From the NCBI GenBank assembly GCA_947259915.1, contig CAMYOC010000051.1, positions 1 to 64,000 of the forward strand: DNA of 64,000 bases, given 5' to 3'. This stretch comes from an uncultured Gammaproteobacteria bacterium (GTDB taxonomy: Bacteria > Pseudomonadota > Gammaproteobacteria > Steroidobacterales > XN24). The notes beneath the pieces are model-generated. The model saw only the letters and a program-made list of their open reading frames with translations. It was not told the DNA's origin and ran no database searches. Positions 1 to 7,441 of the stretch are shown in pieces; positions within the stretch are counted from its first letter, which is position 1; each line of letters starts with the position of its first letter. Made by a program: the position numbers and the translations under genes.

Positions 1-110
1 GAGACGACTCAACGAACGACCAAGAGAAACGCTAAACTTCGAAACACCAGCCGAGCGGTTTGGCCAATGTGTTGCATCGACCGATTGAATCCGCAGCCGA
101 TAGCAGACCT

Positions 111-632
111 TCAGGAACGCTCAGATTCGCTGTCCGGTTCCTGTACAGACACAACCCCAGCGTCCCGGACCTGATACGTACGCGCCAATTCGGCAAACTG
201 TTGGGCTAGCCTTTTCAGATGTTCATCCTTGTTCTGGTCCCCTCTGATGCTCGTTGGCAAATTTAGCGAAAGGCGCCTTTTATCCTGACCGATTGCGGCG
301 ACGACGGCCAAATCCTTGCCTCTCATTGGCACTCGTCTGGCTTCGTAGTCCTCGCCTGTCCGCACAAGCTGATAATCACCATGCTCGATCCGATCTAGCG
401 CCTGGCCAAGGGCGGCACGGATGATGTTTTCATTCGCGGCGAGGATTTCAGATTCTGTTTGCTGCTGAACTTCGGCAGTGAGATCGTCCCACCAAGCCGT
501 CTGCTTCCATGACACCAGTGTTTTCCGAGGTACCCCTGTAGCGTCTGCTACCCGTTGCATATTGCCGAGGACGCAGTAGTGGACTACCGCGGTTCGTCTG
601 TCTTCATCTGAATACCTTGAGCCCTGTGCCAT
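111..632 (-). CDS. phage terminase small subunit-like protein
   Basis: A 173-residue protein that starts with an ATG and looks like the DNA-recognition subunit of a phage packaging terminase. Residues about 10-45 form a helix-turn-helix (GNMQRVADATGVPRKTLVSW), followed by WWDDL. A helical region follows with the NIIRAALGQALDRIE pattern and then a MRGKDLAVVAAIGQDKRRL segment, which is the usual order in small terminase subunits that mark chromosome-embedded phage genes. No large terminase, portal or integrase lies beside it in this window, so it is either the edge of a prophage extending left of base 1 or a stranded remnant. Base composition looks less GC-rich than the downstream housekeeping genes. 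Assignment rests on pattern similarity only; a generic HTH protein is the alternative. Confidence 0.6.
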   Translation of the reverse strand: MAQGSRYSDEDRRTAVVHYCVLGNMQRVADATGVPRKTLVSWKQTAWWDDLTAEVQQQTESEILAANENIIRAALGQALDRIEHGDYQLVRTGEDYEARRVPMRGKDLAVVAAIGQDKRRLSLNLPTSIRGDQNKDEHLKRLAQQFAELARTYQVRDAGVVSVQEPDSESERS

Positions 633-988
633 TGGACGCCCCTTCTGGTGGGTGTGAACGAAGGTGACTAACTGGGCTAACTAGGGTTTGACTTGCTGGT
701 GCTTATTTTACCTCACGGCCTCCTGGGCTGACGGCAGCACCCTGCTTGAGCCGACTGTACTGAGACCATCGAGAACGCGGCTCCTGCCCGGATTGCCTGG
801 CTGAACTACTGCTGATGGTGGCGGAAGGGATGCGCCCGGAGTGGGTCGATCCAAGCTGATTCGGCTGATTTGGTGTCGGATCACTTTACAGTCCCGGTTT
901 TTGCCTTCGCCGTCTGCCAGCCGAATTAGTCTGAGCTAGTCCGGTTAGTGTGCGACGACACCACCTTGAATCTAGAAGGAACCACAAA
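633..988. other. intergenic region with cassette upstream repeat copy
   Basis: No convincing gene is seen here. Positions 795-890 are copy 1 of a roughly 90-base sequence that reappears at 1724-1807, ahead of the second PEP-CTERM gene. The rest shows no obvious promoter with both hexamers, though the repeat ends in a TTTACA element that could serve as a -35. Confidence 0.5.
795..890 (+). repeat. PEP-CTERM cassette upstream repeat, copy 1
   Basis: This copy aligns with 1724-1807 from GCCTGGCTGAACT through GGTGTCGGAT to ACTTTACA, with a few substitutions and small gaps (copy 2 is about a dozen bases shorter). The copies precede the two PEP-CTERM genes, which also share their 3' ends. This fits a duplicated cassette. 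Confidence 0.75.
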
Positions 989-1663
989 ATGCTGAAATCT
1001 CGCGTTCTCGAACGATTCGCAAGATCTCTCAAGCTGCTGGCAGCGCTTGCGCTACTTGCAGCCGGACCGACCGCCGCCCAGGCAGCACAAGTCTATGGTT
1101 TCTCGGGAACCCTCACACAGGTTCCCGAAGCCCCCTATCCCGGCCAAGTTGGAGACGAGTTTTGGGGATTCATGGTCTACACGCCAGAATCTGCCACAGA
1201 AGTAGGCGGTGGAACCTGGATAGACACAGCCTCGTACATTGTTATGGGAAACGCTGATTTCCTGCTTAGTACTGACGAGAACTGGAGAATAGACAGCTTC
1301 TTAAACCCTGGAAGTCTGCTCTTTCTAACCCAGGAAAATCCTCTGAATGGCTGGATAGCGGGATTTGAAGGGCGCGCGTACACTGACGAACTTTTTCTGT
1401 TTTTGGATGGCTATGAAGAGTATCCCGGTGACATGCTGCCTCCGAGTCTTCTCTCTGGAGCTGACTTCCTAGGTGGCTCCATGTCCACTGTCTGTCACGT
1501 GCAAGATGATTCGCCGGGACTCGATTTTAATGGCGCTTGTTCAATGTTTGGGACTATCGACTCGCTTACGTTGCTCTACGCTGATGCCCCCGAACCCACC
1601 ACGCTGGCCCTGCTCGGTCTCGGCCTGGTTGGCATGGGTCTGAGACGGCGCAAGGTTGCCTGA
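989..1663 (+). CDS. PEP-CTERM sorting domain protein (1)
   Basis: A secreted protein of 224 residues, probably processed by an exosortase and anchored to, or exported through, the outer envelope. The chosen ATG has AAGGA eight bases upstream; a start at 950 would add 13 residues in front of the signal peptide and lacks support. Residues 1-33 are a signal peptide (basic start, then LKLLAALALLAAG, cleavage after AQA). The middle is acidic and aromatic and not assignable to a known enzyme. The C-terminus has the complete sorting signal: PEPTTLALLGLGLVGMG followed by RRRK. The tail and the following bases are almost identical to those of the next gene. No exosortase gene is present in the window. 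Confidence 0.85.
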   Translation: MLKSRVLERFARSLKLLAALALLAAGPTAAQAAQVYGFSGTLTQVPEAPYPGQVGDEFWGFMVYTPESATEVGGGTWIDTASYIVMGNADFLLSTDENWRIDSFLNPGSLLFLTQENPLNGWIAGFEGRAYTDELFLFLDGYEEYPGDMLPPSLLSGADFLGGSMSTVCHVQDDSPGLDFNGACSMFGTIDSLTLLYADAPEPTTLALLGLGLVGMGLRRRKVA

Positions 1664-1929
1664 CAAGGCAACAACAAGAAGCAATTAGAACTGAGAGCCC
1701 CGCCTAGGGCACTTACCCAGAGTGCCTGGCTGAACTGCTGCTGATGGGGGGAAGGGATGCGGCAGGAATAGCCTGATTTGGCTCAATTGGTGTCGGATTA
1801 CTTTACAAATGCTGTAACGCCGCGTTTAGTGTGGCGCGCAAGCCATTGAAATTAATGCGGCTGCCGATTCTGGCGTGGATATTGCTTTGTTTTTATGTGA
1901 ATTTCTTTTTGCCCCGATGGAGCCGACCG
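1664..1929 (+). other. intergenic region with decayed terminator and repeat copy 2
   Basis: Bases after the stop match those after the second PEP-CTERM gene (CAACAACAAGAAG, then GAGAGCCCCGCC). The downstream half of the hairpin is absent here, so the terminator seen at 2549-2574 looks decayed in this copy. The upstream repeat copy 2 follows at 1724-1807. Confidence 0.55.
1724..1807 (+). repeat. PEP-CTERM cassette upstream repeat, copy 2
   Basis: Second copy of the sequence at 795-890. It keeps GCCTGGCTGAACT, GAAGGGATGCG, GGTGTCGGAT and CTTTACA at corresponding places. The two copies are about 930 bases apart. Confidence 0.75.
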
Positions 1930-2514
1930 ATGAAAACGAGAATGAAAGCCGTTTTGGTAGCAGGCTTGCTGATGATGCTGGGATCCACGGCCGCGAATGC
2001 AGCGCTCGTTACCGTGGACTTTGACGGGTTTGCAGACGGCACAATTTTGGCTGCCGGCACCGACTTGGGCGGGATCAGTTTCGACCAGGCCCTCGAGATT
2101 GATGACGGCGATATTACTGGGTTGCTTCCGGGTATGTCTCTGCCAAATTTCGCGTTGAACTTCGATGTCTTCGCCAGCAGCGTGTCCGGTTCATTCGCGG
2201 GAACGGTGGATTTCCTGTCGGTTCTTGCCGGCGACGTTGGCGGTGATATCGACACCATTAGACTTGATGCTTTTGACGCTGACGGGTTCTTAGTAGACAG
2301 CGCGATTTTCACGGGAGCAGCCGGTGAAACGCTGACTGTTTCCGGCTCCGGAATTGCGAGCTTTGCGCTCGTCGACGTGAACGATACTCTATTCATCTTC
2401 GACGATATTGTTTTTAACACTGAAGATGCCGTTGATACTCCCGAGCCCACCTCCCTCGCCCTACTCGGCCTTGGCCTGGTTGGCATGGGTCTGAGACGGC
2501 GCAAGGTTGCCTGA
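1930..2514 (+). CDS. PEP-CTERM sorting domain protein (2)
   Basis: A secreted protein of 194 residues carrying the same exosortase sorting signal as its neighbour. The ATG beginning MKTRMKAV is chosen because it has GGAG seven bases upstream and opens directly into a signal peptide (VLVAGLLMMLGSTAANA). Starting at 1831 would add a second hydrophobic stretch ahead of it. The mature part is rich in Asp, Gly, Phe and Val and begins VTVDFDGFADGT, resembling the beta-sandwich PEP-CTERM proteins of unknown role. The C-terminal 22 residues (PEPTSLALLGLGLVGMGLRR and on) match those of gene 1 except for one residue, although the rest of the two proteins is unrelated. A terminator follows at once. Confidence 0.85.
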   Translation: MKTRMKAVLVAGLLMMLGSTAANAALVTVDFDGFADGTILAAGTDLGGISFDQALEIDDGDITGLLPGMSLPNFALNFDVFASSVSGSFAGTVDFLSVLAGDVGGDIDTIRLDAFDADGFLVDSAIFTGAAGETLTVSGSGIASFALVDVNDTLFIFDDIVFNTEDAVDTPEPTSLALLGLGLVGMGLRRRKVA

Positions 2515-2548
2515 CAAGACAACAACAAGAAGAAGGTAGAATTGAGAG

Positions 2549-2574
2549 CCCCGCCAAGTGCGGGGTTTTCTTTT
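2549..2574 (+). terminator. rho-independent terminator after PEP-CTERM gene 2
   Basis: Stem CCCCGC (2549-2554), loop CAAGT, stem GCGGGG (2560-2565), then TTTTCTTTT. It lies 35 bases after the stop codon. Confidence 0.85.
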
Positions 2575-2710
2575 GTCCATCGCAACTGTCCGAACGCCGA
2601 TTGGCGCGCAGCGTTGATCTCTCGTGGCGGCTTGATGGAGGGTTTTTGGGTGGGTCTGACCTGCTCTGTAAGAATTGTCTTAATAGTTACAATATTTGAC
2701 AAAGATCACC

Positions 2711-2727
2711 GGCGGAGAGGGCGGGAT
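2711..2727 (-). repeat. 17-base copy of the tRNA-Ser 3' end
   Basis: GGCGGAGAGGGCGGGAT is identical to 2911-2927, the acceptor and T-arm end of tRNA-Ser, exactly 200 bases away. It lies downstream of the tRNA in the direction of transcription. Bases 2728-2865 between the copies contain hairpins (GGCCGAC-TTC-GTCGGCC) and two GGTTCGAACC T-loop-like palindromes. Confidence 0.8.
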
Positions 2728-2865
2728 GGATTCGTTTGCTCCGCAAACTTACCCCTGCGGGGCGGCGTCGCGTTGCTCCACCGTCTGTCGGCCGACTTCG
2801 TCGGCCTCGGTTCGAACCCTTGTTGTCTATGACCGCGGGTTCGAACCCCGCGCTTCAGCGGTATG
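2728..2865 (-). other. structured, gene-free tRNA-Ser downstream tail
   Basis: This gene-free stretch is dense in short inverted repeats: TTTGC/GCAAA, CCCC/GGGG, GGCCGAC/GTCGGCC and CGCGGGTTCGAACCCCGCG. Two elements mimic a tRNA T-arm. Reading frames here are spurious; they run through tRNA-like sequence and are not real proteins. It could be a decayed tRNA copy, a repeat family, or part of a longer processed transcript from the tRNA-Ser gene. Confidence 0.5.
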
Positions 2866-2904
2866 AAAAACAGAGAGGGGCCGCGTGGGCCCCTCTCTGT
2901 TTTT
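2866..2904. terminator. perfect bidirectional terminator after tRNA-Ser
   Basis: A perfect 17-base inverted repeat, AAAAACAGAGAGGGGCC (2866-2882), loop GCGTG, and its complement (2888-2904). A-tract and T-tract on either side let it stop transcription from both strands. It begins six bases after the encoded CCA of tRNA-Ser. Confidence 0.9.
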
Positions 2905-2909
2905 AGATC

Positions 2910-3000
<91 letters not shown>

Positions 3001-3018
3001 GGAAAATCAGGACCGCGA

Positions 3019-3047
3019 ACTGTAACCGAGGCCCGGCACCTCTGCAA
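3019..3047 (-). promoter_or_regulatory. tRNA-Ser promoter
   Basis: On the minus strand: TTGCAG, 17 bases, then TACAGT, followed by a GC-rich discriminator TCGCGG. The block GGTTACAGTTCGCG (3014-3027) is identical to one in the tRNA-Leu promoter at 54658-54671. Predicted start is about 12 bases before the tRNA. A GC-rich discriminator is typical of stringently controlled stable-RNA promoters. Confidence 0.65.
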
Positions 3048-3051
3048 CGCG

Positions 3052-3799
3052 TCAGAGGACGTCTAATATCCGCTCGCTGCGGATCTGCCATCCGGCGGCC
3101 CCACCCTCGGTCAACTCCATTTCCTTGAGCACCGAGCGGAAGTTCGGGGCCTGGCCGAAGCGCTGCACGAATTCGGCCTTGACGCTGCCGTCAGGCTGAG
3201 TCTCGACTTCCAGCGATGTCGATCTGGGTCTCGGCGGGAAACGTAAAGCGCTCGCGTTGTGTCGTCTGCCAGTCCGCATGGTCACTGTAGCCGGCCGGGG
3301 CAAAATCGCTGGTGTAGTACTGGAAGTAGCCATCCACGTTCCGTTCGGTCCAGATGGCTGCCCAGTCGACCAGCAGCTGCGCGATCTGGTTGGTCAGGAC
3401 CGATGCACCGGGAATCAGTACCGGCCCGGAACCGGATCCCGAACCGCTTGGCTGGCCGTCGCGCCAGGCCAGCGGAACGGGCTGCACCATCGCCAGCTGC
3501 GCGACCGGCAGCCCCTCCGGATTGGGCGCGCCTGGCTGCGCATAGTATCTCGGTGGCCGCTCGAGACAGATACCGTCACCGGCCTTGACCACCCCCTGCC
3601 GCGGGCCGACCGGCACCGGCACGGCCAGATCGGGGTCTGGTTCGTCCAGTCCCTCGGGCACCTTTAGCGGGCTGATGACCGTCGCCTCGAGATAGGCCGG
3701 ATTGATGCGGCAACTGGTCTTCTGGTCCCGAAACGGGTTGCAGCCCGTGATCAGCACCACGGCGCTACACCACAGCACCAGGGCACCAAATCGACTCAC
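3052..3799 (-). pseudogene. BamC-like lipoprotein with NTF2-like domain, frameshifted
   Basis: The gene starts with GTG at 3799, overlapping the dapA stop by four bases (GTGA), and opens with a lipoprotein signal ending LITGC. The next part (YLEATVISPLKVPEGLDEP) resembles the unstructured N-terminus of BamC, the Bam-complex lipoprotein encoded after dapA in E. coli. A GSGSGSG linker leads to an NTF2-like/Cds6-type domain (QIAQLLVDWAAIWTERNVDG). Near 3215-3230 the frame breaks: the first frame ends about 20 codons later at 3191, while the homologous sequence (SLEVETQPDGSV to SERILDVL) continues in the next frame to 3052. A one-base insertion or two-base deletion accounts for it. It is a sequencing error or a real pseudogene. 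The BamC identity is tentative. Confidence 0.6.
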
Positions 3800-4692
3800 C
3801 TTGGGCCTCCGGCCGCCACATCGACGCCGGCACCTGCCATGGCAGCGAGGACCGCGGGCCGATGCTCCAACGCGAGCTCGGTCAGCGGCAGCCGCAATGT
3901 CGGTCCGATTAGTCCCATCTGAGCCACGGCCCATTTGACCGGGATCGGGTTTCCTTCGAGAAACAAGGCCGCATGCAATCCTCTCAATGTGTCGTCGATG
4001 GCCACCGCCTCGTCCGCGTGCCCGGCCAGCGCCGCGCGGCTCAGCGCAGCCATAGGACCCGGCGCAACGTTCGCGCTGACCGAGACTACGCCCTGCCCGC
4101 CGCCCAGCATAAAGTCCCGCGCCGAGAGGTCATCACCACTAAGCAGACAAAAATCAGGCGGGCACAGTTCCCGCAGCCGCCGCAGCCGAGCCGGATCGGG
4201 TACCGCCTCCTTTAGCCCACAGATGTTCTCGATGCCGGCCAGCCGCGCCACCGTCTCCGGCAACAGGTCGCAAGCCGTGCGCCCTGGAACGTTGTACAGC
4301 AGCACAGGGATATCTGCCGCCGCGGCCACCGTCGCGTAATGGGCCTCGAGACCACTCTGGCTGGGCTTGTTGTAATACGGCGTAACCACCAGCGCCGCCG
4401 CCGCGCCGGCTCGTGCCACACGCCGGGTCAGATCCTCGGCCTCGCGCGTGTCGTTACTGCCACTGCCGCCGATGATCGGCAGCCTGCCTGCTGCCAGCTG
4501 CACCGCGGCGGCTACCAGCTCCTCTAGCTCGCCCGCGTCGATCGTCGGCGATTCTCCGGTCGTCCCGGCGATAACGATACCGTCCGTACCCGCGGCCACA
4601 TGGAACTCGAGCAGCCGTTCGAGAGCCGCGAAGTCCAGCTCCCGGTCCGCCTGCATAGGCGTGACCAGAGCGACAATACTGCCTCGGAACAT
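3796..4692 (-). CDS. dapA: 4-hydroxy-tetrahydrodipicolinate synthase
   Basis: Cytoplasmic enzyme condensing pyruvate with aspartate semialdehyde, the first committed step to diaminopimelate and lysine. The protein has 298 residues from the ATG at 4692 (MFRGSIVALVTPM), which aligns with the E. coli N-terminus; a reading frame to 4779 would add 29 residues not seen in the family. The TIM-barrel active-site set is complete: Thr44-Thr45 in GTTGES, Tyr133 and Arg138 in YNVPGR, and the Schiff-base lysine Lys161 in CGLKEA. It is translationally coupled to the BamC-like gene and divergent from gcvR, the E. coli arrangement. Confidence 0.95.
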   Translation of the reverse strand: MFRGSIVALVTPMQADRELDFAALERLLEFHVAAGTDGIVIAGTTGESPTIDAGELEELVAAAVQLAAGRLPIIGGSGSNDTREAEDLTRRVARAGAAAALVVTPYYNKPSQSGLEAHYATVAAAADIPVLLYNVPGRTACDLLPETVARLAGIENICGLKEAVPDPARLRRLRELCPPDFCLLSGDDLSARDFMLGGGQGVVSVSANVAPGPMAALSRAALAGHADEAVAIDDTLRGLHAALFLEGNPIPVKWAVAQMGLIGPTLRLPLTELALEHRPAVLAAMAGAGVDVAAGGPR

Positions 4693-4845
4693 GACGTCTG
4701 GAATCCCCGGAGAATGGCTCGGCATGGTACTTTCAGCCCCCAGTATTGGCAAGCGCGCCAACCCCGTTTCCCTGATCATGTAATGGCGTTAAACTCCGGC
4801 CATGAACACCCTTTGGGCGACCCCCGTCTACGCCCGCAGCCATCG

Positions 4846-5376
4846 ATGAACCAGCTTATCGTCATTACTGCCGTCGGCAGCGATCGGGCAGGCGTCGTCC
4901 ACGACCTCACCCGGGCAGTCCTGGACTGCGGCGGCAACATCGCCGAAAGCCGCATGACCGCCCTGGGGTCCGAATTCGCCATGCTGCTGATGGTGTCCGG
5001 GAACTGGCACACGCTGGCCCGGCTGGAGTCCGAACTCAAGAAGGTCGGCGAGGAAGGCCATCTGACCGTCACCGTGCGCCGCACCGAGTCCCGACCCCAG
5101 CGGGCCGATATGCTCCCCTATGCTGTGGACGTGATCTGCCTCGATCAGCCCGGTATCGTCTTCAATCTTGCAAGCTTCTTCGCCAGTCGTGATATCGACA
5201 TCGCGGAACTCAACACCCGCAGCTATGCGGCGGCCCACACCGGTGCGGCGATGTTCTCGGTCCAGATGACGGTCAATATCCCGGGCAATATGCAGATTGC
5301 CGGTCTGCGCGAAGAATTTATGGATTTTTGTGACCAGCTCAACCTCGACGCGATCATGGAGCCGGTCAAGAGCTGA
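4846..5376 (+). CDS. gcvR: glycine cleavage system regulator GcvR-type ACT protein
   Basis: A 176-residue cytoplasmic protein with two ACT domains (about residues 4-75 and 92-170). GcvR binds the activator GcvA and prevents activation of the glycine cleavage operon when glycine is scarce. The first domain begins LIVITAVGSDRAGVVHDLT, the second VDVICLDQPGIVFNLASFF. The start at 4846 is chosen by alignment with the ACT fold; an in-frame ATG at 4783 would add 21 low-complexity residues. The place between dapA (divergent) and bcp (26 bases before its GTG-adjacent start) matches E. coli. A more general ACT-domain regulator is possible. Confidence 0.85.
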   Translation: MNQLIVITAVGSDRAGVVHDLTRAVLDCGGNIAESRMTALGSEFAMLLMVSGNWHTLARLESELKKVGEEGHLTVTVRRTESRPQRADMLPYAVDVICLDQPGIVFNLASFFASRDIDIAELNTRSYAAAHTGAAMFSVQMTVNIPGNMQIAGLREEFMDFCDQLNLDAIMEPVKS

Positions 5377-5408
5377 CGATTTTTTTATCAAGAAACCACG
5401 GAGTGACG

Positions 5409-5876
5409 ATGAGCCAAGTGGAAACAGGCAAAAAAGTGCCCGATTTCTCCCTGCCAGCCAGCGGCGGCGAGACGTTCACGTTGAGCGCCCTGAAGAACAA
5501 GATACTGGTCATCTATTTTTACCCGAAGGACAACACCCCGGGCTGTACCAACGAAGCCCAGGATTTCCGCGATCTCTACCCCGAATTCTCCGGGGCCGGG
5601 GCCGAGGTAGTCGGCGTCTCGCGCGACAGCCAGAAGTCTCACGATAACTTTGTCGCCAAGCTGCATCTGCCGTTCAAGCTGCTCTCCGACAGCGACGAGA
5701 CCGTGTGCAAGCTGTTCGACGTGCTGAAACAAAAGATCATGTATGGCCGCAAGGTCTGGGGCATAGAGCGCAGCACCTTCGTTATCGACGAGAAGGGCAT
5801 CTTGCGACATGAGTGGCGCAAGGTCCGGGTCAAGGGCCACGCCGAAGAAGTCCTCGGACTGGTACGGGATCTTTGA
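5409..5876 (+). CDS. bcp: thioredoxin-dependent peroxiredoxin (Bcp/PrxQ)
   Basis: A 155-residue cytoplasmic peroxidase that reduces hydrogen peroxide and alkyl hydroperoxides. The ATG at 5409 has GGAG five bases upstream. The peroxidatic Cys46 is in the motif NTPGCTNEAQDF. The residue five places later, which is the resolving cysteine in E. coli Bcp, is Gln here. The only other cysteine is Cys100 in DETVCKLF, so the enzyme is either one-Cys or uses the more distant cysteine. It is likely cotranscribed with gcvR. Confidence 0.93.
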   Translation: MSQVETGKKVPDFSLPASGGETFTLSALKNKILVIYFYPKDNTPGCTNEAQDFRDLYPEFSGAGAEVVGVSRDSQKSHDNFVAKLHLPFKLLSDSDETVCKLFDVLKQKIMYGRKVWGIERSTFVIDEKGILRHEWRKVRVKGHAEEVLGLVRDL

Positions 5877-5935
5877 GCGCGCAGACTCTGTCGTCCCTCG
5901 AATCCAGATCCCGAACAAAAGGTAGCAAGCAAGCC

Positions 5936-7345
5936 GTGACCAAGGAGCCGCGCCGGCGGATCTTCGTGCTCGACACAAATGTCCTGATGCACGATCCGAC
6001 CGCCATCTTCCGTTTTGATGAACACGATGTCTTCCTGCCGATGATGGTGCTGGAGGAACTCGACGCCAACAAGAAGGGTATGTCGGAGGCGGCGCGCAAT
6101 GCCCGTCAGGTCAGCCGCTTTATCGATGAACTCATCCACCGCCTGAACAAACAGCAGATAGACGTCGGCATCGAGCTGCCCGGCGGGCATCGACTGAATG
6201 GCAACAGCAACCGTAAACCGGGGCGGATGTTCTTTCAGACCCGGCTGTCGCAGCCGCTGCTGCCGGACACCCTGCCCGGCCATCGGGCCGACAACACGAT
6301 CCTAGAATATTGCCTGTCGCTGCAGGAACAACATCCCGAATCCCGCGTGACACTGGTGTCGAAAGACATCAACCTGCGGATCAAGGCCACTATCGTCGGC
6401 GTCTACACCGAAGACTATTTCAACGACAAGACGCTGGATGACGCCGACCTCCTCTACACCGGCGCGACCGCATTGCCGGAGGATTTCTGGGATTCTCACA
6501 GCCAGTCCATGGACTCCTGGCAGGAACAGGGTCGCACCTTCTATCGCGTACAGGGGCCGCTGACCAAGGACTGGAGCACCAACGAGTTCTTGTTCACCGA
6601 GGACGGCAGCAATTTCGAAGCGGTGGTCCGCGAATCCGACGAAGAGAACTCGGTCATCGAGCTGGTGGAGAATTACTACAGCGACCATAACTCGGTCTGG
6701 GGCATCACCGCGCGCAACCGGGAGCAGAATTTCGCGCTCAATCTGCTGCTGAACGATGCCGTGGATTTCGTCAGCATCCTCGGTCCCGCCGGTACCGGCA
6801 AGACCCTGTTGGCGCTGGCCGCAGGGCTCGCCCAGACCCTCGACGTCAATCGTTTCCGCGAGATCATCATGACCCGGGTCACGGTCCCGCTGGGCGACGA
6901 TATCGGTTTTCTCCCTGGTACCGAAGAGGAGAAGATGGAGCCGTGGATGGGCGCGCTGATGGACAATCTCGAGGTGCTGACCCAGAGCGATGAAGGCGGC
7001 GATTGGGGACGCGCCGCGACCCGTGATCTGCTGCAAAGCCGGATCAAGATCCGTTCGCTGAACTTCATGCGAGGACGGACTTTCCTCAATAGATTCATCA
7101 TCCTGGACGAAGCTCAGAATCTGACATCGAAGCAGATGAAGGCGCTGATCACACGGGCCGGCCCCGGCACCAAGGTGGTATGCCTGGGCAACGTGTCCCA
7201 GATCGACACGCCCTATCTCACCGAAACCACCTCCGGTTTGACATATGTCGTGAATCGCTTCCGTGGCTGGCCCCATTCAGGCCATATCACGCTGATGCGC
7301 GGCGAGCGTTCGCGGCTGGCCGACCACGCGTCGGTCATTCTTTGA
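5936..7345 (+). CDS. PIN domain-PhoH family ATPase
   Basis: A 469-residue protein joining an N-terminal PIN ribonuclease-type domain (FVLDTNVLMHDP, acidic residues to about 180) to a C-terminal PhoH ATPase domain. The ATPase has a Walker A motif GPAGTGKT, the conserved MTRVTVPLGDDIGFLPGT stretch and Walker B FIILDEAQNLT. PhoH2-type proteins are thought to unwind and cleave RNA. The GTG at 5936 (VTKEPRRRIFVLD) is the chosen start because it abuts the PIN domain. A TTG at 5873 overlapping the bcp stop is an alternative that would add 21 residues. It may be cotranscribed with bcp. Confidence 0.85.
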   Translation: MTKEPRRRIFVLDTNVLMHDPTAIFRFDEHDVFLPMMVLEELDANKKGMSEAARNARQVSRFIDELIHRLNKQQIDVGIELPGGHRLNGNSNRKPGRMFFQTRLSQPLLPDTLPGHRADNTILEYCLSLQEQHPESRVTLVSKDINLRIKATIVGVYTEDYFNDKTLDDADLLYTGATALPEDFWDSHSQSMDSWQEQGRTFYRVQGPLTKDWSTNEFLFTEDGSNFEAVVRESDEENSVIELVENYYSDHNSVWGITARNREQNFALNLLLNDAVDFVSILGPAGTGKTLLALAAGLAQTLDVNRFREIIMTRVTVPLGDDIGFLPGTEEEKMEPWMGALMDNLEVLTQSDEGGDWGRAATRDLLQSRIKIRSLNFMRGRTFLNRFIILDEAQNLTSKQMKALITRAGPGTKVVCLGNVSQIDTPYLTETTSGLTYVVNRFRGWPHSGHITLMRGERSRLADHASVIL

Positions 7346-7441
7346 TCAATCGGGCTGTGCCGCGAGCCCCGAATCGGGCATCATATATCCGTCGCCGAAC
7401 TCGTCCGCTCCGGCCTGTCTAAACAACCGGCGACCCTAAAA

